A stretch of 64,000 bases of DNA from Aneurinibacillus soli (GCF_002355375.1 NZ_AP017312.1:3534501-3598500); one strand, 5' to 3'. Positions 1 to 9,247 are shown, counted from the stretch's first letter. Numbers and translations: made by a program. The notes: generated by a model not told the origin, from the sequence alone.

Positions 1-853
1 GCAACACATTATGTGAACCGACCTTATCCCCCCATTTACCAAGCAAAGGCGCGACCAACACGGTAGAAATTCCGGCCGCAGACACCGTCAACCCGATCAC
101 AAACGATAACAAATTCTGCCCTTGCCACAGCTCCTGTACATAGGAAGACAAAAACGGATTCGTGCTCATCATCGCATACTGGATTAAAAATCCGACCAAA
201 AACAGCGCAAGCAGCGGCTCTGTATGCAAAATACGGTGAAACCCGCCTTCCTCACCTTCTACCATCTGTTTCGGCTGTGGACGGTTCACTTCTTTTACAA
301 ACAAAATGACAAAGATTGATGCAGTAAGCAGCATGCTGCCGGTCACCAGAAACACATGACGGAACCCTACCCACTCTGCCAACAATCCGCCTAATAATGG
401 TCCAAGAATCGTACCAGCGACCGCCCCTGACTGCAGCAAGCCAAGCGAATACCCAGCATGCTCTTTCGGTGTGTTGGTTGAGACAAGCGCGACTGCGGCC
501 GGAATGAAGCCCGAGATCATCCCATTCAGAAGCCTAAGTCCAAGCAACTGCTCCGGTGATGTCACCATTCCCATAAGAACAGTAACAGTGGCCATGCCAA
601 TACCGGAACGAATGAGCATCACTTTACGCCCAGTACGATCCGCTAATCGTCCCCATACCGGGGCCATTAGAAATGCGGTTAAGAAATTCGCGCCAAAAAT
701 CCAACCCGTCCAGCGATGTACCGCATCCATGTCTGTCATTCCCATATCATGCTGAAGATACATCGGCAAAAACGGTATAATCAAACTCATAGCCGCCGTT
801 ACAATAAACTGTGCAGCCCATAAAATATACATGTTACGCTTCCAAATTGGCAT
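1..853 (-). CDS. MFS multidrug-type efflux transporter (3' part cut by window edge)
   Basis: A major facilitator superfamily transporter, most like proton-coupled drug exporters of the MdtG group. About 284 residues are visible, from the start at 853 to beyond the eighth membrane segment; the remainder lies left of position 1. The start ATG (851-853) follows a GAAGGAGA ribosome site. The first helix begins after MPIWKRN, and the loop between helices 2 and 3 carries the superfamily motif A as GRLADRTGRK. Long hydrophobic stretches with short loops continue through the fragment. The substrate cannot be told from the sequence. It is divergent from the gene at 1090, with 236 bp between them. Confidence 0.85.
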   Translation of the reverse strand, partial: MPIWKRNMYILWAAQFIVTAAMSLIIPFLPMYLQHDMGMTDMDAVHRWTGWIFGANFLTAFLMAPVWGRLADRTGRKVMLIRSGIGMATVTVLMGMVTSPEQLLGLRLLNGMISGFIPAAVALVSTNTPKEHAGYSLGLLQSGAVAGTILGPLLGGLLAEWVGFRHVFLVTGSMLLTASIFVILFVKEVNRPQPKQMVEGEEGGFHRILHTEPLLALFLVGFLIQYAMMSTNPFLSSYVQELWQGQNLLSFVIGLTVSAAGISTVLVAPLLGKWGDKVGSHNVL

Positions 854-1089
854 CGTATCTGTCTCCTTCTGCTGAAAACAACAAAATCCCCGGCATAACA
901 CGCGCGAGGACCTACCGTACAATAAATAAGTAACTTTTTCATTATACCCTTGTTGTTTTCTAAACAGAATAGGCATTTTTTAAGGTAGATCCTATTTCAT
1001 CCTCCGTCGCGTTTCAGCAAAAAATACGCTACTATGTACTAGAGAAACTATATGCAACAATGATTCTAAATACAAGGAGTGCCCTTCAT

Positions 1090-1467
1090 ATGACAGAACA
1101 AGACATTCGCCGCTTACTTGATCAGGCGCGACACGCCATTTTTCTCGGAGAAGAACTGCTAGCCGAAACACCTGCACTCACACAAGAGGACTATCTAGAT
1201 CAGTATGAAGCACGTACAGAGCGTAACCCGCTCCGTGAAAAAGAGCTGCTCAGACAAGCAATCACCCCACTGCTTGCTACATACCAGCATACATGGAAGA
1301 TGGATAACGCGGCAGCGGCCCTTATGACCGGAGACTCGCTCCCGGAGCCAGAAGACGAAACGGAGTGGCTAATGGAAATATACGATGAAATGATGAATAC
1401 TGATACCGAAGAGGAATGGGAACAACTCATCGGGCGTTTTATGCCTCGTTCCGATAAGGAGGCGTAA
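1090..1467 (+). CDS. Conserved acidic hypothetical protein (125 aa)
   Basis: I do not recognise the family. An in-frame ATG exists 30 nt upstream, but the ATG at 1090 is preferred because AAGGAG at 1074-1079 sits 10 nt before it. The product starts MTEQDIRRLLDQARHA, has no membrane segment or signal peptide, and its C-terminal half is rich in Glu and Asp (DEMMNTDTEEEWEQLIGRF). It is predicted to be helical and cytoplasmic. The next gene, a lipoprotein, starts 9 nt after its stop and has its ribosome site inside this gene's end, so the two are almost certainly co-transcribed. Confidence 0.75.
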   Translation: MTEQDIRRLLDQARHAIFLGEELLAETPALTQEDYLDQYEARTERNPLREKELLRQAITPLLATYQHTWKMDNAAAALMTGDSLPEPEDETEWLMEIYDEMMNTDTEEEWEQLIGRFMPRSDKEA

Positions 1468-1476
1468 AACATAAAA

Positions 1477-1992
1477 TTGAACCGGTTCTTTCACACAACA
1501 ACCATTTTACTTCTGCTTGCCACAGCCGGACTAACCGGCTGCTCGTCAGAGTCCGCTTCTAAAAGTCAGGACGAACATACAACGCATGACACCGGGCATG
1601 TCGCAGGAGATCTGATCGAGGAAACATCCGGTGCGAACAAGCTCCCCTCATTCCTTTCCAACATGGACCCACAGATTGCCCAGGTATATCAAGCAGTTGG
1701 TTACAACTATCAAACGGTTGAACATATGGCCTGCTACTGCGGCTGCGGCGAGAGCGTTGGCCACAAAAGCAACCGTGACTGCTTCATTCAGGAGATAAAG
1801 CCAAGCGGAGCCATCGTATGGAACTCACACGGAGCAACTTGCAATAACTGTCTTGAGATTGCTGCCGAATCGATCCTTATGAAATCCGAAGGCAAAAATC
1901 TGCGCGAGATTCGCACACATATCGATAATAAATACAAAGAAGGGTATGGTAAACCTACACCTACTCCTCTTCCAAACGAATCCAGTCTATAA
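1477..1992 (+). CDS. PCYCGC-motif lipoprotein
   Basis: Predicted lipoprotein of 171 residues. The signal peptide ends in the lipobox LTGC with Cys22 as the lipidation site, placing the mature protein on the outer face of the cytoplasmic membrane. The core contains ACYCGCG near residues 86-92 followed by a Cys in NRDCFI and a CNNC pair, the spacing of the PCYCGC domain family known from Bacillales. Those cysteines suggest metal or thiol chemistry, but the family has no assigned biochemical role. The start is TTG at 1477, about 14 nt after AAGGAGG, which is a slightly long spacing. It is co-transcribed with the upstream 125-aa gene and ends at a hairpin terminator. Confidence 0.8.
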   Translation: MNRFFHTTTILLLLATAGLTGCSSESASKSQDEHTTHDTGHVAGDLIEETSGANKLPSFLSNMDPQIAQVYQAVGYNYQTVEHMACYCGCGESVGHKSNRDCFIQEIKPSGAIVWNSHGATCNNCLEIAAESILMKSEGKNLREIRTHIDNKYKEGYGKPTPTPLPNESSL

Positions 1993-1994
1993 AT

Positions 1995-2027
1995 AAGAGC
2001 CGTTCCCAGGAAAGGGGTCGGCTCTTT
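1995..2027. terminator. Bidirectional hairpin terminator
   Basis: AAGAGCCG pairs with CGGCTCTT, with T-rich sequence on both sides, between the convergent lipoprotein gene and ytqA. Confidence 0.75.
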
Positions 2028-2030
2028 CGT

Positions 2031-2996
2031 TTAGTATAACAACGATTTGCTGTACTTTTTTCCCTGCCAGCTTTCACGGCGCACAAGTTCACGATCAATC
2101 GCTGTAAGTATCTCCCACTTATTACGACTCCACAGCGGACCAATCAACAGATCGGGTGGACCATCGCCAGTCAACCGGTGAATGATCATATCCGGCGGCA
2201 GCATCTCTAATGTATCCACAATCAAACGCACATACTGATCCTGCTCCAGGAATTCAAGTAGTCCTGCTTCATACTGCTTCACCATCGGAGTTTTGCGCAA
2301 CAGATGGAGCAGATGTAGTTTCACACCCTGCACATCCATATTCGCTACAGCACGCGCCGTTTCAAGCATCATCTCTTCCGTCTCACCCGGCAGACCGTAA
2401 ATAATGTGGGAGCAGACACGAATGTTGTGCTTACGCAGCTTTTCCACAGCTTCATAATAGCACGCCGTATCATGCGCACGGTTAATCAACTCCGACGTTG
2501 ATTCATGAATCGTCTGCAAACCAAGCTCTACCCATAAATATGTTTTCTGATTCAATTCCGCAAGCAGCTCAACTACATCATCTGGCAGACAGTCTGGACG
2601 AGTCGCAATCGAGAGTCCGACTACATCCTCTTGTTCGAGAATGGTCTCATAGCATTCTCTGAGCACCTCAACCGGCGCATACGTGTTGCTGTACGCCTGG
2701 AAATACCCGATGTATTTCGCATCCGGCCATTTACGGTGCTGCCGATTTTTCACTTCATTGAATTGTGTCACCAGATCATCCCGCCGCCAGCCCGCGAAGT
2801 CACCGGAACCACGTGCACTACAGAACGTGCACCCGCCTGTCGTGATTGATCCGTCACGGTTCGGACAGGTAAAGCCTGCGTCTAGCATCACTTTAAATAC
2901 TTTCGTACCAAACGTCTTGCGCAAATAGCTATTTAATGTATGATACCGTTTATCGCCCCAGAGAAGTGGAGCGTTTGTATCCTGCATGCTGTTCAT
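2031..2996 (-). CDS. ytqA: Radical SAM protein, YtqA/YhcC family
   Basis: A 321-residue radical S-adenosylmethionine enzyme of the TIGR01212 (YhcC/YtqA) type. The cluster-binding cysteines are C44, C56 and C59 in TCPNRDGSITTGGCTFC, the long first spacing that marks this subfamily. They should hold a 4Fe-4S cluster that cleaves SAM. Downstream are GYFQAYSNTYAP and the glycine-rich IIYGLPGET strand of the partial TIM barrel. The physiological substrate of the family is not established to my knowledge; a role in RNA or protein modification is plausible. The start ATG follows GGAGGAG. The gene stands alone, between the terminator at 1995 and ytwI. Confidence 0.9.
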   Translation of the reverse strand: MNSMQDTNAPLLWGDKRYHTLNSYLRKTFGTKVFKVMLDAGFTCPNRDGSITTGGCTFCSARGSGDFAGWRRDDLVTQFNEVKNRQHRKWPDAKYIGYFQAYSNTYAPVEVLRECYETILEQEDVVGLSIATRPDCLPDDVVELLAELNQKTYLWVELGLQTIHESTSELINRAHDTACYYEAVEKLRKHNIRVCSHIIYGLPGETEEMMLETARAVANMDVQGVKLHLLHLLRKTPMVKQYEAGLLEFLEQDQYVRLIVDTLEMLPPDMIIHRLTGDGPPDLLIGPLWSRNKWEILTAIDRELVRRESWQGKKYSKSLLY

Positions 2997-3033
2997 TTAT
3001 ACTCTCCTCCTCCATTCAGTATAGCAGTATCGG

Positions 3034-3477
3034 TTACTTCATCCAATCGGCAAACAACGCCAGAATGCCCGCAGCAATAAGCGGGCCAACCGGAACTCCA
3101 CGGAACAGTGCCACTCCGACGATCGTGCCAGCCAAAAGCCCCGTCACAATGTGCGGTTCAGACGTTAGTAGTCCGGTACCCCGTCCACCGAGATACGCGA
3201 CAAAAATCCCTACTGCTACGGCTGCAATTCCAATCATACTCTGGCTTGTAAGCCAGAGATCTGCCAATGTAATTTTACCAAGCACAACCGGCGCCAGTAC
3301 GCCCATCGTCAGCACCGTAATCCCGATCTTTAAGCCATATTGATTGGTCCAGGTCAGCAAAGAACCGGACGGCACAGCTTTCAAAATTATTAGCACCACG
3401 GCTGCGACCCATACTGTTGCGTTCTTCGATAAAAAACCAAGCAGCGCAACCACACCGAGGATGATGTATGCATCCAT
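3034..3477 (-). CDS. ytwI: UPF0756 (DUF441) integral membrane protein YtwI
   Basis: A 147-residue hydrophobic protein with four or five predicted membrane helices and very few charged residues, matching the YtwI/DUF441 family in length and style (opening MDAYIILGVVALLGFLSKN, conserved GGRGTGLL and GVALFRGVPVGPLIAAG segments). The function is not known. A -10-like TATTATAC lies about 30 nt upstream on the minus strand, just after the cshA terminator, so it probably has its own promoter. Confidence 0.88.
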   Translation of the reverse strand: MDAYIILGVVALLGFLSKNATVWVAAVVLIILKAVPSGSLLTWTNQYGLKIGITVLTMGVLAPVVLGKITLADLWLTSQSMIGIAAVAVGIFVAYLGGRGTGLLTSEPHIVTGLLAGTIVGVALFRGVPVGPLIAAGILALFADWMK

Positions 3478-3525
3478 CCCCCCATCTCCCTTCTCTCCGA
3501 TGTATAATACTAGTGTGCAGGAAGG

Positions 3526-3561
3526 AAAAAAGGACAGGCGCCAGATGGCCCTGTCCTTTTT
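3526..3561 (-). terminator. Terminator of cshA
   Basis: GGACAGG pairs with CCTGTCC, with a run of T on the minus-strand 3' side, directly after the cshA stop codon. Confidence 0.8.
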
Positions 3562-3566
3562 GGCTT

Positions 3567-5093
3567 CTATCGATCCTGCTTCGGCTTGCCGCCTGTGCGC
3601 GGACGACGGTCACGGTCACCACCGCTACGATTGCGGTCACCACTGCCACCGCCACGATTACGATCGCCGCCACTGCGTCCGCCACGATCACCGCCACGAT
3701 CACCACCACGTCCACGATTGCCACCACCGTTACCGAATGGCTTGCTGTCGCGGCGCTTGATTTTTTTCGAACGAACCGGCGCTTCCGCTGTCAGCTGAAT
3801 ATCTACATCGCTGTTTGTGCTTTTTGTCAGCATTTTCAGCGCGGCTGCTACCAGATCAATGGAATTGTACGTGTTCAGTACTTCTTCCGCCATGCCCTGG
3901 TAATCATTCAGCCCGCCTTCTTCCATCACTTCTACCAGACGGTCTAGAGCAATACGCTGCTTGCCTTCCATCGCTTCGACCATGCTTGGAATCGCACGAC
4001 GATCCATCTGGCGCTTCGTAACTTTCTCAATGATCTTACGATGATCGGATTCACGCGGTGTTACGAATGTTACTGCGGAACCTGTTTTACCCGCACGTCC
4101 AGTACGACCGATACGGTGTACATAACTCTCCGGGTCCTGCGGAATATCGAAGTTGTATACGTGCGTTACGCCGCTCACATCGAGACCGCGTGCCGCTACG
4201 TCTGTTGCAACAAGCACTTCAAGCTGACCTTCACGGAATTTGCGCATCGCTACGTCGCGCTGACGCTGACTTAGGTCACCGTGGATGCCTTCTGCCATGT
4301 AGCCACGCTTGTTAAGCGCATCATTGAGCTCATCAACCCGGCGCTTTGTACGACCGAATACGATCGCAAGCTCCGGTGAATCAATGTCGAGCAAACGGCA
4401 CAGAACGTCGAACTTCTGGCGTTCCTGCAGCTCCATGTAGTACTGGGAAATGTTTGGCACAGTTACTTCTTTCGCCTGAATCGCCACATGCTGCGGGTTG
4501 CGCAGGAATTTCTCTGTTAAGCGCTTAATTTGCGGCGGCATTGTCGCTGAGAAGAACAAGCTCTGGCGCTCTTCCGGAATCTCCGTGAGGATCGATTCAA
4601 TATCCTCTACGAAGCCCATGTCGAGCATTTCATCTGCCTCGTCAAGTACAACTGTTGCTACGTTTTGCAGACGAATGGTCTTCCGACGAATATGGTCGAG
4701 CAGACGACCCGGTGTTCCGATAATAATATGAGGGCGGTTTTTCAATGCACGAATCTGGCGGCTGATCTCTTGTCCACCGTATACCGGCAATACGCGAACG
4801 CCCGAACGGGAACCAAGCCTGCCTACTTCTTCTGCAACCTGAATCGCCAACTCGCGAGTTGGTGCCATAATAAGTGCCTGAATTACCGGATTTGTCGGAT
4901 CAACCCGTTCAATTACCGGGATTCCGAAGGCTGCTGTTTTACCTGTACCTGTTTGTGCTTGTCCAATAATGTCAGATCCTTGGAGTGCAAGGGGGATCGT
5001 TTTTTCCTGGATTGGTGTTGCTTCCTCAAATCCCATCTCGCTAATGGCGCGTGTCATCTGGGGGCTTAAACCTAATTCATTAAATGTTGCCAA
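3567..5093 (-). CDS. cshA: DEAD-box RNA helicase CshA
   Basis: ATP-dependent RNA helicase of 508 residues, acting in RNA decay, ribosome assembly and cold adaptation. Visible in order: Q motif with Q29, Walker A AQTGTGKT (46-53), PTREL (79-82), DEAD box (151-154), SAT (182-184), and the C-terminal helicase lobe ending in HRIGRTGR (326-333). After about residue 455 comes a low-complexity tail of Gly, Arg, Asp and Ser (repeated GGDR/RGG units), typical of RNA binding and condensate formation in CshA proteins. The length agrees with Bacillus CshA. It is monocistronic, with its own terminator, and divergent from typA. The repetitive tail produces open frames on both strands that are not genes. 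Confidence 0.95.
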   Translation of the reverse strand: MATFNELGLSPQMTRAISEMGFEEATPIQEKTIPLALQGSDIIGQAQTGTGKTAAFGIPVIERVDPTNPVIQALIMAPTRELAIQVAEEVGRLGSRSGVRVLPVYGGQEISRQIRALKNRPHIIIGTPGRLLDHIRRKTIRLQNVATVVLDEADEMLDMGFVEDIESILTEIPEERQSLFFSATMPPQIKRLTEKFLRNPQHVAIQAKEVTVPNISQYYMELQERQKFDVLCRLLDIDSPELAIVFGRTKRRVDELNDALNKRGYMAEGIHGDLSQRQRDVAMRKFREGQLEVLVATDVAARGLDVSGVTHVYNFDIPQDPESYVHRIGRTGRAGKTGSAVTFVTPRESDHRKIIEKVTKRQMDRRAIPSMVEAMEGKQRIALDRLVEVMEEGGLNDYQGMAEEVLNTYNSIDLVAAALKMLTKSTNSDVDIQLTAEAPVRSKKIKRRDSKPFGNGGGNRGRGGDRGGDRGGRSGGDRNRGGGSGDRNRSGGDRDRRPRTGGKPKQDR

Positions 5094-5243
5094 TCGTATT
5101 ATCTCCTTTTTTGTATCTCACTGTAATATTTTCGTACCGTTTATTTTTCGGACATTCTTACAGTATACTCTTTTTCTACATAAATATATAGCCTAAAATT
5201 TAAGAACTTATACAATCCTCCCCTTATTAGGATAAGAACTCTC

Positions 5244-5277
5244 CACCTTCCACTTTACTATGGAAGGTGCTTTTTTC
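5244..5277 (+). terminator. Hairpin with T-run in front of typA
   Basis: CACCTTCCA (5244-5252) pairs with TGGAAGGTG (5261-5269) and is followed by CTTTTTTC. It is oriented as a plus-strand terminator, yet the only gene upstream (cshA) is divergent. It therefore lies in the typA leader or ends a short untranslated transcript starting in 5100-5240. A TATACT at 5164-5169 is a possible -10. Confidence 0.6.
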
Positions 5278-5378
5278 GTTCAGAGGGGTTGCGGCGGGGT
5301 AGTCGAAAGAAGTATGATGAAAGGGTTGTAACCCCGGAACTAAACGCGGGGGATTTGGAAAGGAGCTTTCACAAGCAT

Positions 5379-7205
5379 ATGAGTGTACGCAAAGACCTCC
5401 GCAATATTGCGATTATCGCGCACGTTGACCACGGGAAAACAACCCTCGTTGATAAAATGCTGATTCAATCCGGAACTTTCCGTTCTAATGAACAAGTTCA
5501 GGAACGCATGATGGACTCAAACGATCTGGAACGCGAGCGTGGCATTACGATTCTGGCCAAAAATACGGCCGTAAACTTCGAAGATTATGTCATTAATATT
5601 ATGGATACACCAGGACACGCCGACTTCGGCGGTGAAGTGGAACGTATTATGAAAATGGTAGACGGAGTGCTGCTCGTTGTAGACGCATTTGAAGGCTGTA
5701 TGCCGCAAACACGTTTCGTGCTGAAAAAAGCGCTCGAGCAAAAAGTAACACCGATTCTTGTTATTAACAAAATCGACCGCGAAAACGCCCGCCCGGCGGA
5801 AGTCGTGGATGAAGTATATGATCTATTCATTGACCTCGATGCGACAGAAGAACAACTGGACTTCCCAGTTATTTATGCATCGGGCATTAACGGTACAGCA
5901 AGCCGCACACCAGAAAAGCAAGATGATGATCTGCGTGCGCTGTTCGAAACCATTGTTGAGTATATGCCGGGACCAGCAGGCGACTTTGAAGCGCCGCTAC
6001 AGTTCCAGGTAACGATGCTTGACTACAACGAATACTTGGGTCGCATCGGGGTAGGCCGCATTCAGCGCGGAACAATCCGCCGTAGCGATACCGTAGCACA
6101 GATGCGCCGTGATGGTTCTGTCAAACAAGTTCGCATCAACAAACTGTTCGGCTTCCTTGGCCTGAAGCGTGTTGAAATCGAAGAAGCAAAAGCAGGCGAT
6201 ATTATCGCCGTTGCAGGCGTAGATGAAATTAACGTTGGGGAAACACTCTCCGATGTGGAAGTACAGGAAGCACTTCCGTTGCTTACAATCGATGAACCGA
6301 CACTGCAGATGTCGTTCCTTGTTAATAACAGTCCATTCGCCGGTCGTGAAGGCAAACACGTAACATCTCGCAAGCTGCGTGATCGTCTGATGGCTGAGCT
6401 TGAAACAGATGTAAGTCTGCGTGTTGATGAAGTCACACCAGAGCAATACACTGTATCAGGACGCGGTGAACTTCACCTGTCCATCCTGGTTGAGAACATG
6501 CGCCGTGAAGGATATGAGCTTCAAGTATCCAAACCGGAAGTTATCATCCGTGAAATTGACGGTGTAAAATCCGAACCGACGGAGCGTCTGACGATTGACG
6601 TTCCAGAAGAATATACGGGTGCTGTTATGGAATCCCTCGGTGCACGTAAAGCGGAAATGGTCAACATGGTGAATAATGGCTTCGGCGCTGTCCGCCTTGA
6701 GTTCATCATTCCATCCCGTGGCCTGATCGGGTACCGGACAGAATTCCTGACCCAAACACGCGGCTATGGCATTCTGAACCACTCATTTGACAGCTACCGT
6801 CCGGTTGTGGCAGGTTCTGTCGGCGGACGCCGTGCCGGTGTACTCGTATCCATGATCGATGGCAAATCCACCATGTACGGCATGCTGGGCGTAGAAGACC
6901 GCGGTCTTCTGTTCGTAAACCCAGGTACAGAAATTTATGAAGGCATGATCGTAGGCGAGCATAATCGTGATAACGATCTCGTTGTAAACATCAGCAAAGA
7001 AAAGCACGCAACCAATGTTCGCTCCGCAACAAAGGACGAAACCGTTAAGCTGAAAACTCCGCGCATTATGTCACTTGAAGAAGCGCTTGAGTACCTCAAT
7101 GACGATGAGTACTGTGAAGTTACGCCAGAATCAATCCGTCTGCGTAAGAAACACCTCAAGAAATCTGACCGTGAACGTGCGGCTAAACAAGCAAAATTCG
7201 TATAA
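5379..7205 (+). CDS. typA: Ribosome-associated translational GTPase TypA/BipA
   Basis: A translation-factor GTPase of the EF-G/LepA class needed for 50S assembly and growth at low temperature or under stress. Starting at 5379 gives 608 residues, the usual family length. An open extension to 5289 lacks a ribosome site, whereas GGAAAGGAG (5357-5365) precedes 5379. Motifs: G1 AHVDHGKT (14-21), RGITI switch I, G3 DTPGH (76-80), G4 NKID (130-133), then domain II, the EF-G-like domains III and V (ISRGELHLS-type region written [11 protein letters not shown]) and the TypA-specific C-terminal domain (ending [12 protein letters not shown]). The gene is followed by a terminator shared with the convergent gene. 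Confidence 0.96.
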   Translation: MSVRKDLRNIAIIAHVDHGKTTLVDKMLIQSGTFRSNEQVQERMMDSNDLERERGITILAKNTAVNFEDYVINIMDTPGHADFGGEVERIMKMVDGVLLVVDAFEGCMPQTRFVLKKALEQKVTPILVINKIDRENARPAEVVDEVYDLFIDLDATEEQLDFPVIYASGINGTASRTPEKQDDDLRALFETIVEYMPGPAGDFEAPLQFQVTMLDYNEYLGRIGVGRIQRGTIRRSDTVAQMRRDGSVKQVRINKLFGFLGLKRVEIEEAKAGDIIAVAGVDEINVGETLSDVEVQEALPLLTIDEPTLQMSFLVNNSPFAGREGKHVTSRKLRDRLMAELETDVSLRVDEVTPEQYTVSGRGELHLSILVENMRREGYELQVSKPEVIIREIDGVKSEPTERLTIDVPEEYTGAVMESLGARKAEMVNMVNNGFGAVRLEFIIPSRGLIGYRTEFLTQTRGYGILNHSFDSYRPVVAGSVGGRRAGVLVSMIDGKSTMYGMLGVEDRGLLFVNPGTEIYEGMIVGEHNRDNDLVVNISKEKHATNVRSATKDETVKLKTPRIMSLEEALEYLNDDEYCEVTPESIRLRKKHLKKSDRERAAKQAKFV

Positions 7206-7210
7206 AACAC

Positions 7211-7240
7211 AAAAAGGAGAGCCACTGTGCTCTCCTTTTA
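7211..7240. terminator. Bidirectional terminator between typA and 7238 gene
   Basis: AAAAGGAGAGC pairs with GCTCTCCTTTT; it overlaps the stop codon of the minus-strand gene. Confidence 0.8.
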
Positions 7241-7690
7241 TTTTTCTGTCTGGCTCGTTTCTAACTTAAATTCTATTTTCTTCGGTGCAGTAGGTGCTTC
7301 CGGTTTTGTCGGTGCTGTTGGTCCGATCCGATCAGGCACTTCCTTCATCTCAATGCTCTCACTAACCGGTTTTTCTGGATCAAGCAATGGCTTCGCCTCT
7401 TTCTGTTTGCTTTCTTGTTCTTTCTGCTTTCCAGATGATTGCTGTACAGCTTGCTTATCTTTTTCTCCCGTGTTCTGTTTACTGCTTGTCTGTTTTTTTA
7501 CCTCAACAGATTCGATCTTCTTATCATTCGGTTTTTCACTCGGTTTTGCTTCGTTTGCAGTCGGCGAAAAGAACCCATTGAGTTGCAAGGTAATCACTCC
7601 AGCCGCTCCTACAATAAACAAAAACAGCAAGAGCAGCAATAGCCACGTTTTTTTAGGCTGTGACTTTTGTTTGATTTTTTTCTTATTCAT
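7238..7690 (-). CDS. Single-pass membrane protein with Lys/Glu/Gln/Pro-rich tail
   Basis: No family recognised. The 150-residue product has a basic N-terminus (MNKKKIKQKSQPKK), one strong membrane segment at about residues 16-38, and then a long hydrophilic tail rich in Lys, Glu, Gln and Ser, ending in a Pro-rich part (TAPTKPEAPTAPKK). By the positive-inside rule the tail should be outside the cell, where it could span or touch the wall. The start ATG has AAAGGTG about 14 nt upstream. It is convergent with typA and divergent from the cold shock gene. Confidence 0.7.
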   Translation of the reverse strand: MNKKKIKQKSQPKKTWLLLLLLFLFIVGAAGVITLQLNGFFSPTANEAKPSEKPNDKKIESVEVKKQTSSKQNTGEKDKQAVQQSSGKQKEQESKQKEAKPLLDPEKPVSESIEMKEVPDRIGPTAPTKPEAPTAPKKIEFKLETSQTEK

Positions 7691-7861
7691 AAAATTTTAT
7701 GTACACCTTTCTTCTAAAAAACCTGCGCCTTTTCCAACGATAATCAACTTTATTCGTTTATTCAACTCATTTCTCTCCAGCCTCATAATTGTTTTCACTG
7801 TAAAAATACGCTATAGTATTCACAATTATCTATTTTTTCAAATGTTTTCAGGAGGGTTATT

Positions 7862-8059
7862 ATGACTGGTACAGTAAAATGGTTTAACGCAGAAAAAGGT
7901 TTCGGATTTATCGAGGTAGAAGGTGGAAGCGACGTATTCGTACACTTCTCCGCTATTCAGCAAGATGGGTATAAGTCACTTGAAGAAGGCCAAACTGTTG
8001 AATTCGAAATCGTTGAAGGCGCTCGCGGTCCACAGGCTGCTAACGTTATTAAACTGTAA
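7862..8059 (+). CDS. Cold shock protein, CspA/CspB family
   Basis: A 65-residue single cold-shock domain that binds single-stranded RNA and DNA and acts as an RNA chaperone. RNP1 is KGFGFIE (residues 12-18) and RNP2 VFVHF (25-29); the opening [15 protein letters not shown] and the length are canonical. GGAGGG precedes the ATG by about 6 nt. The roughly 170 bp upstream are T-rich and could include a structured cold-shock leader, though I cannot delimit one. The transcript terminator is the left end of the palindromic repeat at 8074-8460. Confidence 0.95.
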   Translation: MTGTVKWFNAEKGFGFIEVEGGSDVFVHFSAIQQDGYKSLEEGQTVEFEIVEGARGPQAANVIKL

Positions 8060-8073
8060 TTATACGTTCTTCG

Positions 8074-8121
8074 AAGAGGCTGTCTCAAGCTGTAACATGG
8101 CAACTGAGACAGCCTCTTTTT
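8074..8121 (+). terminator. Terminator of the cold shock gene (end of repeat A)
   Basis: AAGAGGCTGTCTCA (8074-8087) pairs with TGAGACAGCCTC (8105-8116), followed by TTTTTT. It is the outer end of the palindromic repeat, so the repeat supplies the terminator. Confidence 0.85.
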
Positions 8122-8460
8122 TCTTGGTATAGGTTTTCTCCAAAGTGTGGTGGAGGAGCGGGATCGGGCGGGGCCTCGTCGCTTTGGTACGCTTACGAGG
8201 AAGTATAGACTGTCCGCTCCAGGTGCCAAGCGAACTCGCCCACAAAAGATGCCCGCAATACTTCGGTGAATCAATATCGTAGGTTTTTCTTTGCGGGCGA
8301 GTTCGTCGGGCTCCCGGAGCGGACAGCTACAGCTTCCCTGCAAGCGTACCGAAGCGAACGGCTCCTTCCTTCTCCTACTCCCACCTCCACACGTTATCGA
8401 TTCTACAAAAAAGAGGCCGTCCCCGTTCGCCATGTTCTGGCTTTTAGGACAAACTGTTTT
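8074..8460. repeat. Composite palindromic intergenic repeat, copy A
   Basis: Two arms in inverted orientation fill the whole gap between the cold shock gene and ytpA. Arm 1 (about 8074-8247) starts with a terminator hairpin, GAGGCTGTCTCA to TGAGACAGCCTC plus six T. Arm 2 (about 8288-8460) is its imperfect reverse complement. Matching pairs are GGTACGCTTAC (8186-8196) with GCAAGCGTACC (8340-8350), TGTCCGCTCC (8211-8220) with GGAGCGGACA (8316-8325), and GCGAACTCGCCC (8230-8241) with GGGCGAGTTCG (8295-8305). Arm 1 closely matches the reverse complement of about 55320-55503, and arm 2 the reverse complement of 54777-54950. So the element is a dispersed family. No credible coding frame runs through it. 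Confidence 0.85.
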
Positions 8461-9247
8461 ATATGTGATCCGCAAGCCAGCTAAGCAACTGATCCACTAC
8501 TTTTGTCTTCTCTGGTTCATTAAAAATCTCATGATATAGCCCACTCCATTCCACATAATCAATACACTCCACAGGCTGACTTCGTACCCAGCGGCGCACA
8601 GCCTCCACATCTACAATGCGATCATCGCCTGCCTGCATCAAGAGCGTTGGAATTGCGGGATATTGGTCCGCTTCCTGATAGGCTGCTTCCATAGCAAGAG
8701 AGAGTTGCTTATACCAGCGCACACTTACCCGTGTCGTGATATACGGATCCGTTCCGTAGCGCTCTGCAACCAGCGAATCCCGGCTTACTTCATCCGCCCC
8801 AATCCCGGCAGACAGACGCAGACGGGGAACAACCGCATTCAACATAGAAGCCAGGCCATTAAGCCACGGTGGAATGCTTCGCACAAGCCCCAGACAAGGA
8901 GAGGACAGTACGACTCCAGCTATATCTGGCTGCTTTTCTTCCATATACCGAATCGAAATAAGCCCCCCCATACTGTGCCCAATTAAGAAGACCGGCTTCT
9001 CATATACGTATGCCCGGGCAAGCCATTCGTCAATCGCCCGATAATACTGATGGAAATCATCAATATGTCCACGCCTTCCCTCCGAACGACCAAGCCCCGG
9101 TAAGTCTCCGCCAATTACATGGTATCCCGCCTCATTCAGTCTGCCTGCAAGCCACTCATACCGTGCAAAATACTCTCCTGCTCCATGAACGAGCACAATA
9201 ATCGCATGCGCGTGCGTAGCCATATGACATTCTGTATAAATATTCAT
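8459..9247 (-). CDS. ytpA: YtpA-like alpha/beta hydrolase (lysophospholipase)
   Basis: Serine hydrolase of the monoacylglycerol-lipase/Hydrolase_4 family. It resembles Bacillus subtilis YtpA, the phospholipase linked to bacilysocin formation (shared SVRWYK and GLYHEIFNEPE segments). From the chosen start the protein has 262 residues: oxyanion HGAGEYFARY at 21-30, nucleophile Ser92 in GHSMGG, acid Asp209 in AGDDRIVD, and His239 in LYHEIF. Two starts are possible: ATG 9247 after AAGGGAG, or ATG 9274 whose ribosome site lies inside a hairpin. The family length favours 9247. The gene follows a small conserved gene on the same strand, separated by that hairpin. Confidence 0.88.
   Translation of the reverse strand: MNIYTECHMATHAHAIIVLVHGAGEYFARYEWLAGRLNEAGYHVIGGDLPGLGRSEGRRGHIDDFHQYYRAIDEWLARAYVYEKPVFLIGHSMGGLISIRYMEEKQPDIAGVVLSSPCLGLVRSIPPWLNGLASMLNAVVPRLRLSAGIGADEVSRDSLVAERYGTDPYITTRVSVRWYKQLSLAMEAAYQEADQYPAIPTLLMQAGDDRIVDVEAVRRWVRSQPVECIDYVEWSGLYHEIFNEPEKTKVVDQLLSWLADHI

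Noticed and set aside
3567-3740. Possible CRISPR-like short repeats
   Set aside because: The periodicity comes from Gly/Arg/Asp codons of the CshA tail; no regular spacers.
3275-3947. Several long open frames over the end of cshA on both strands (Val/Ala-rich, His-rich and Pro/Arg-rich translations)
   Set aside because: They are mirror readings of the repetitive Gly/Arg/Asp tail of CshA; no ribosome sites, biased composition.
8060-8539. Open frames inside palindromic repeat A
   Set aside because: They lie in the inverted-repeat arms, have no ribosome sites, and the same arms in copy B do not keep the frames.
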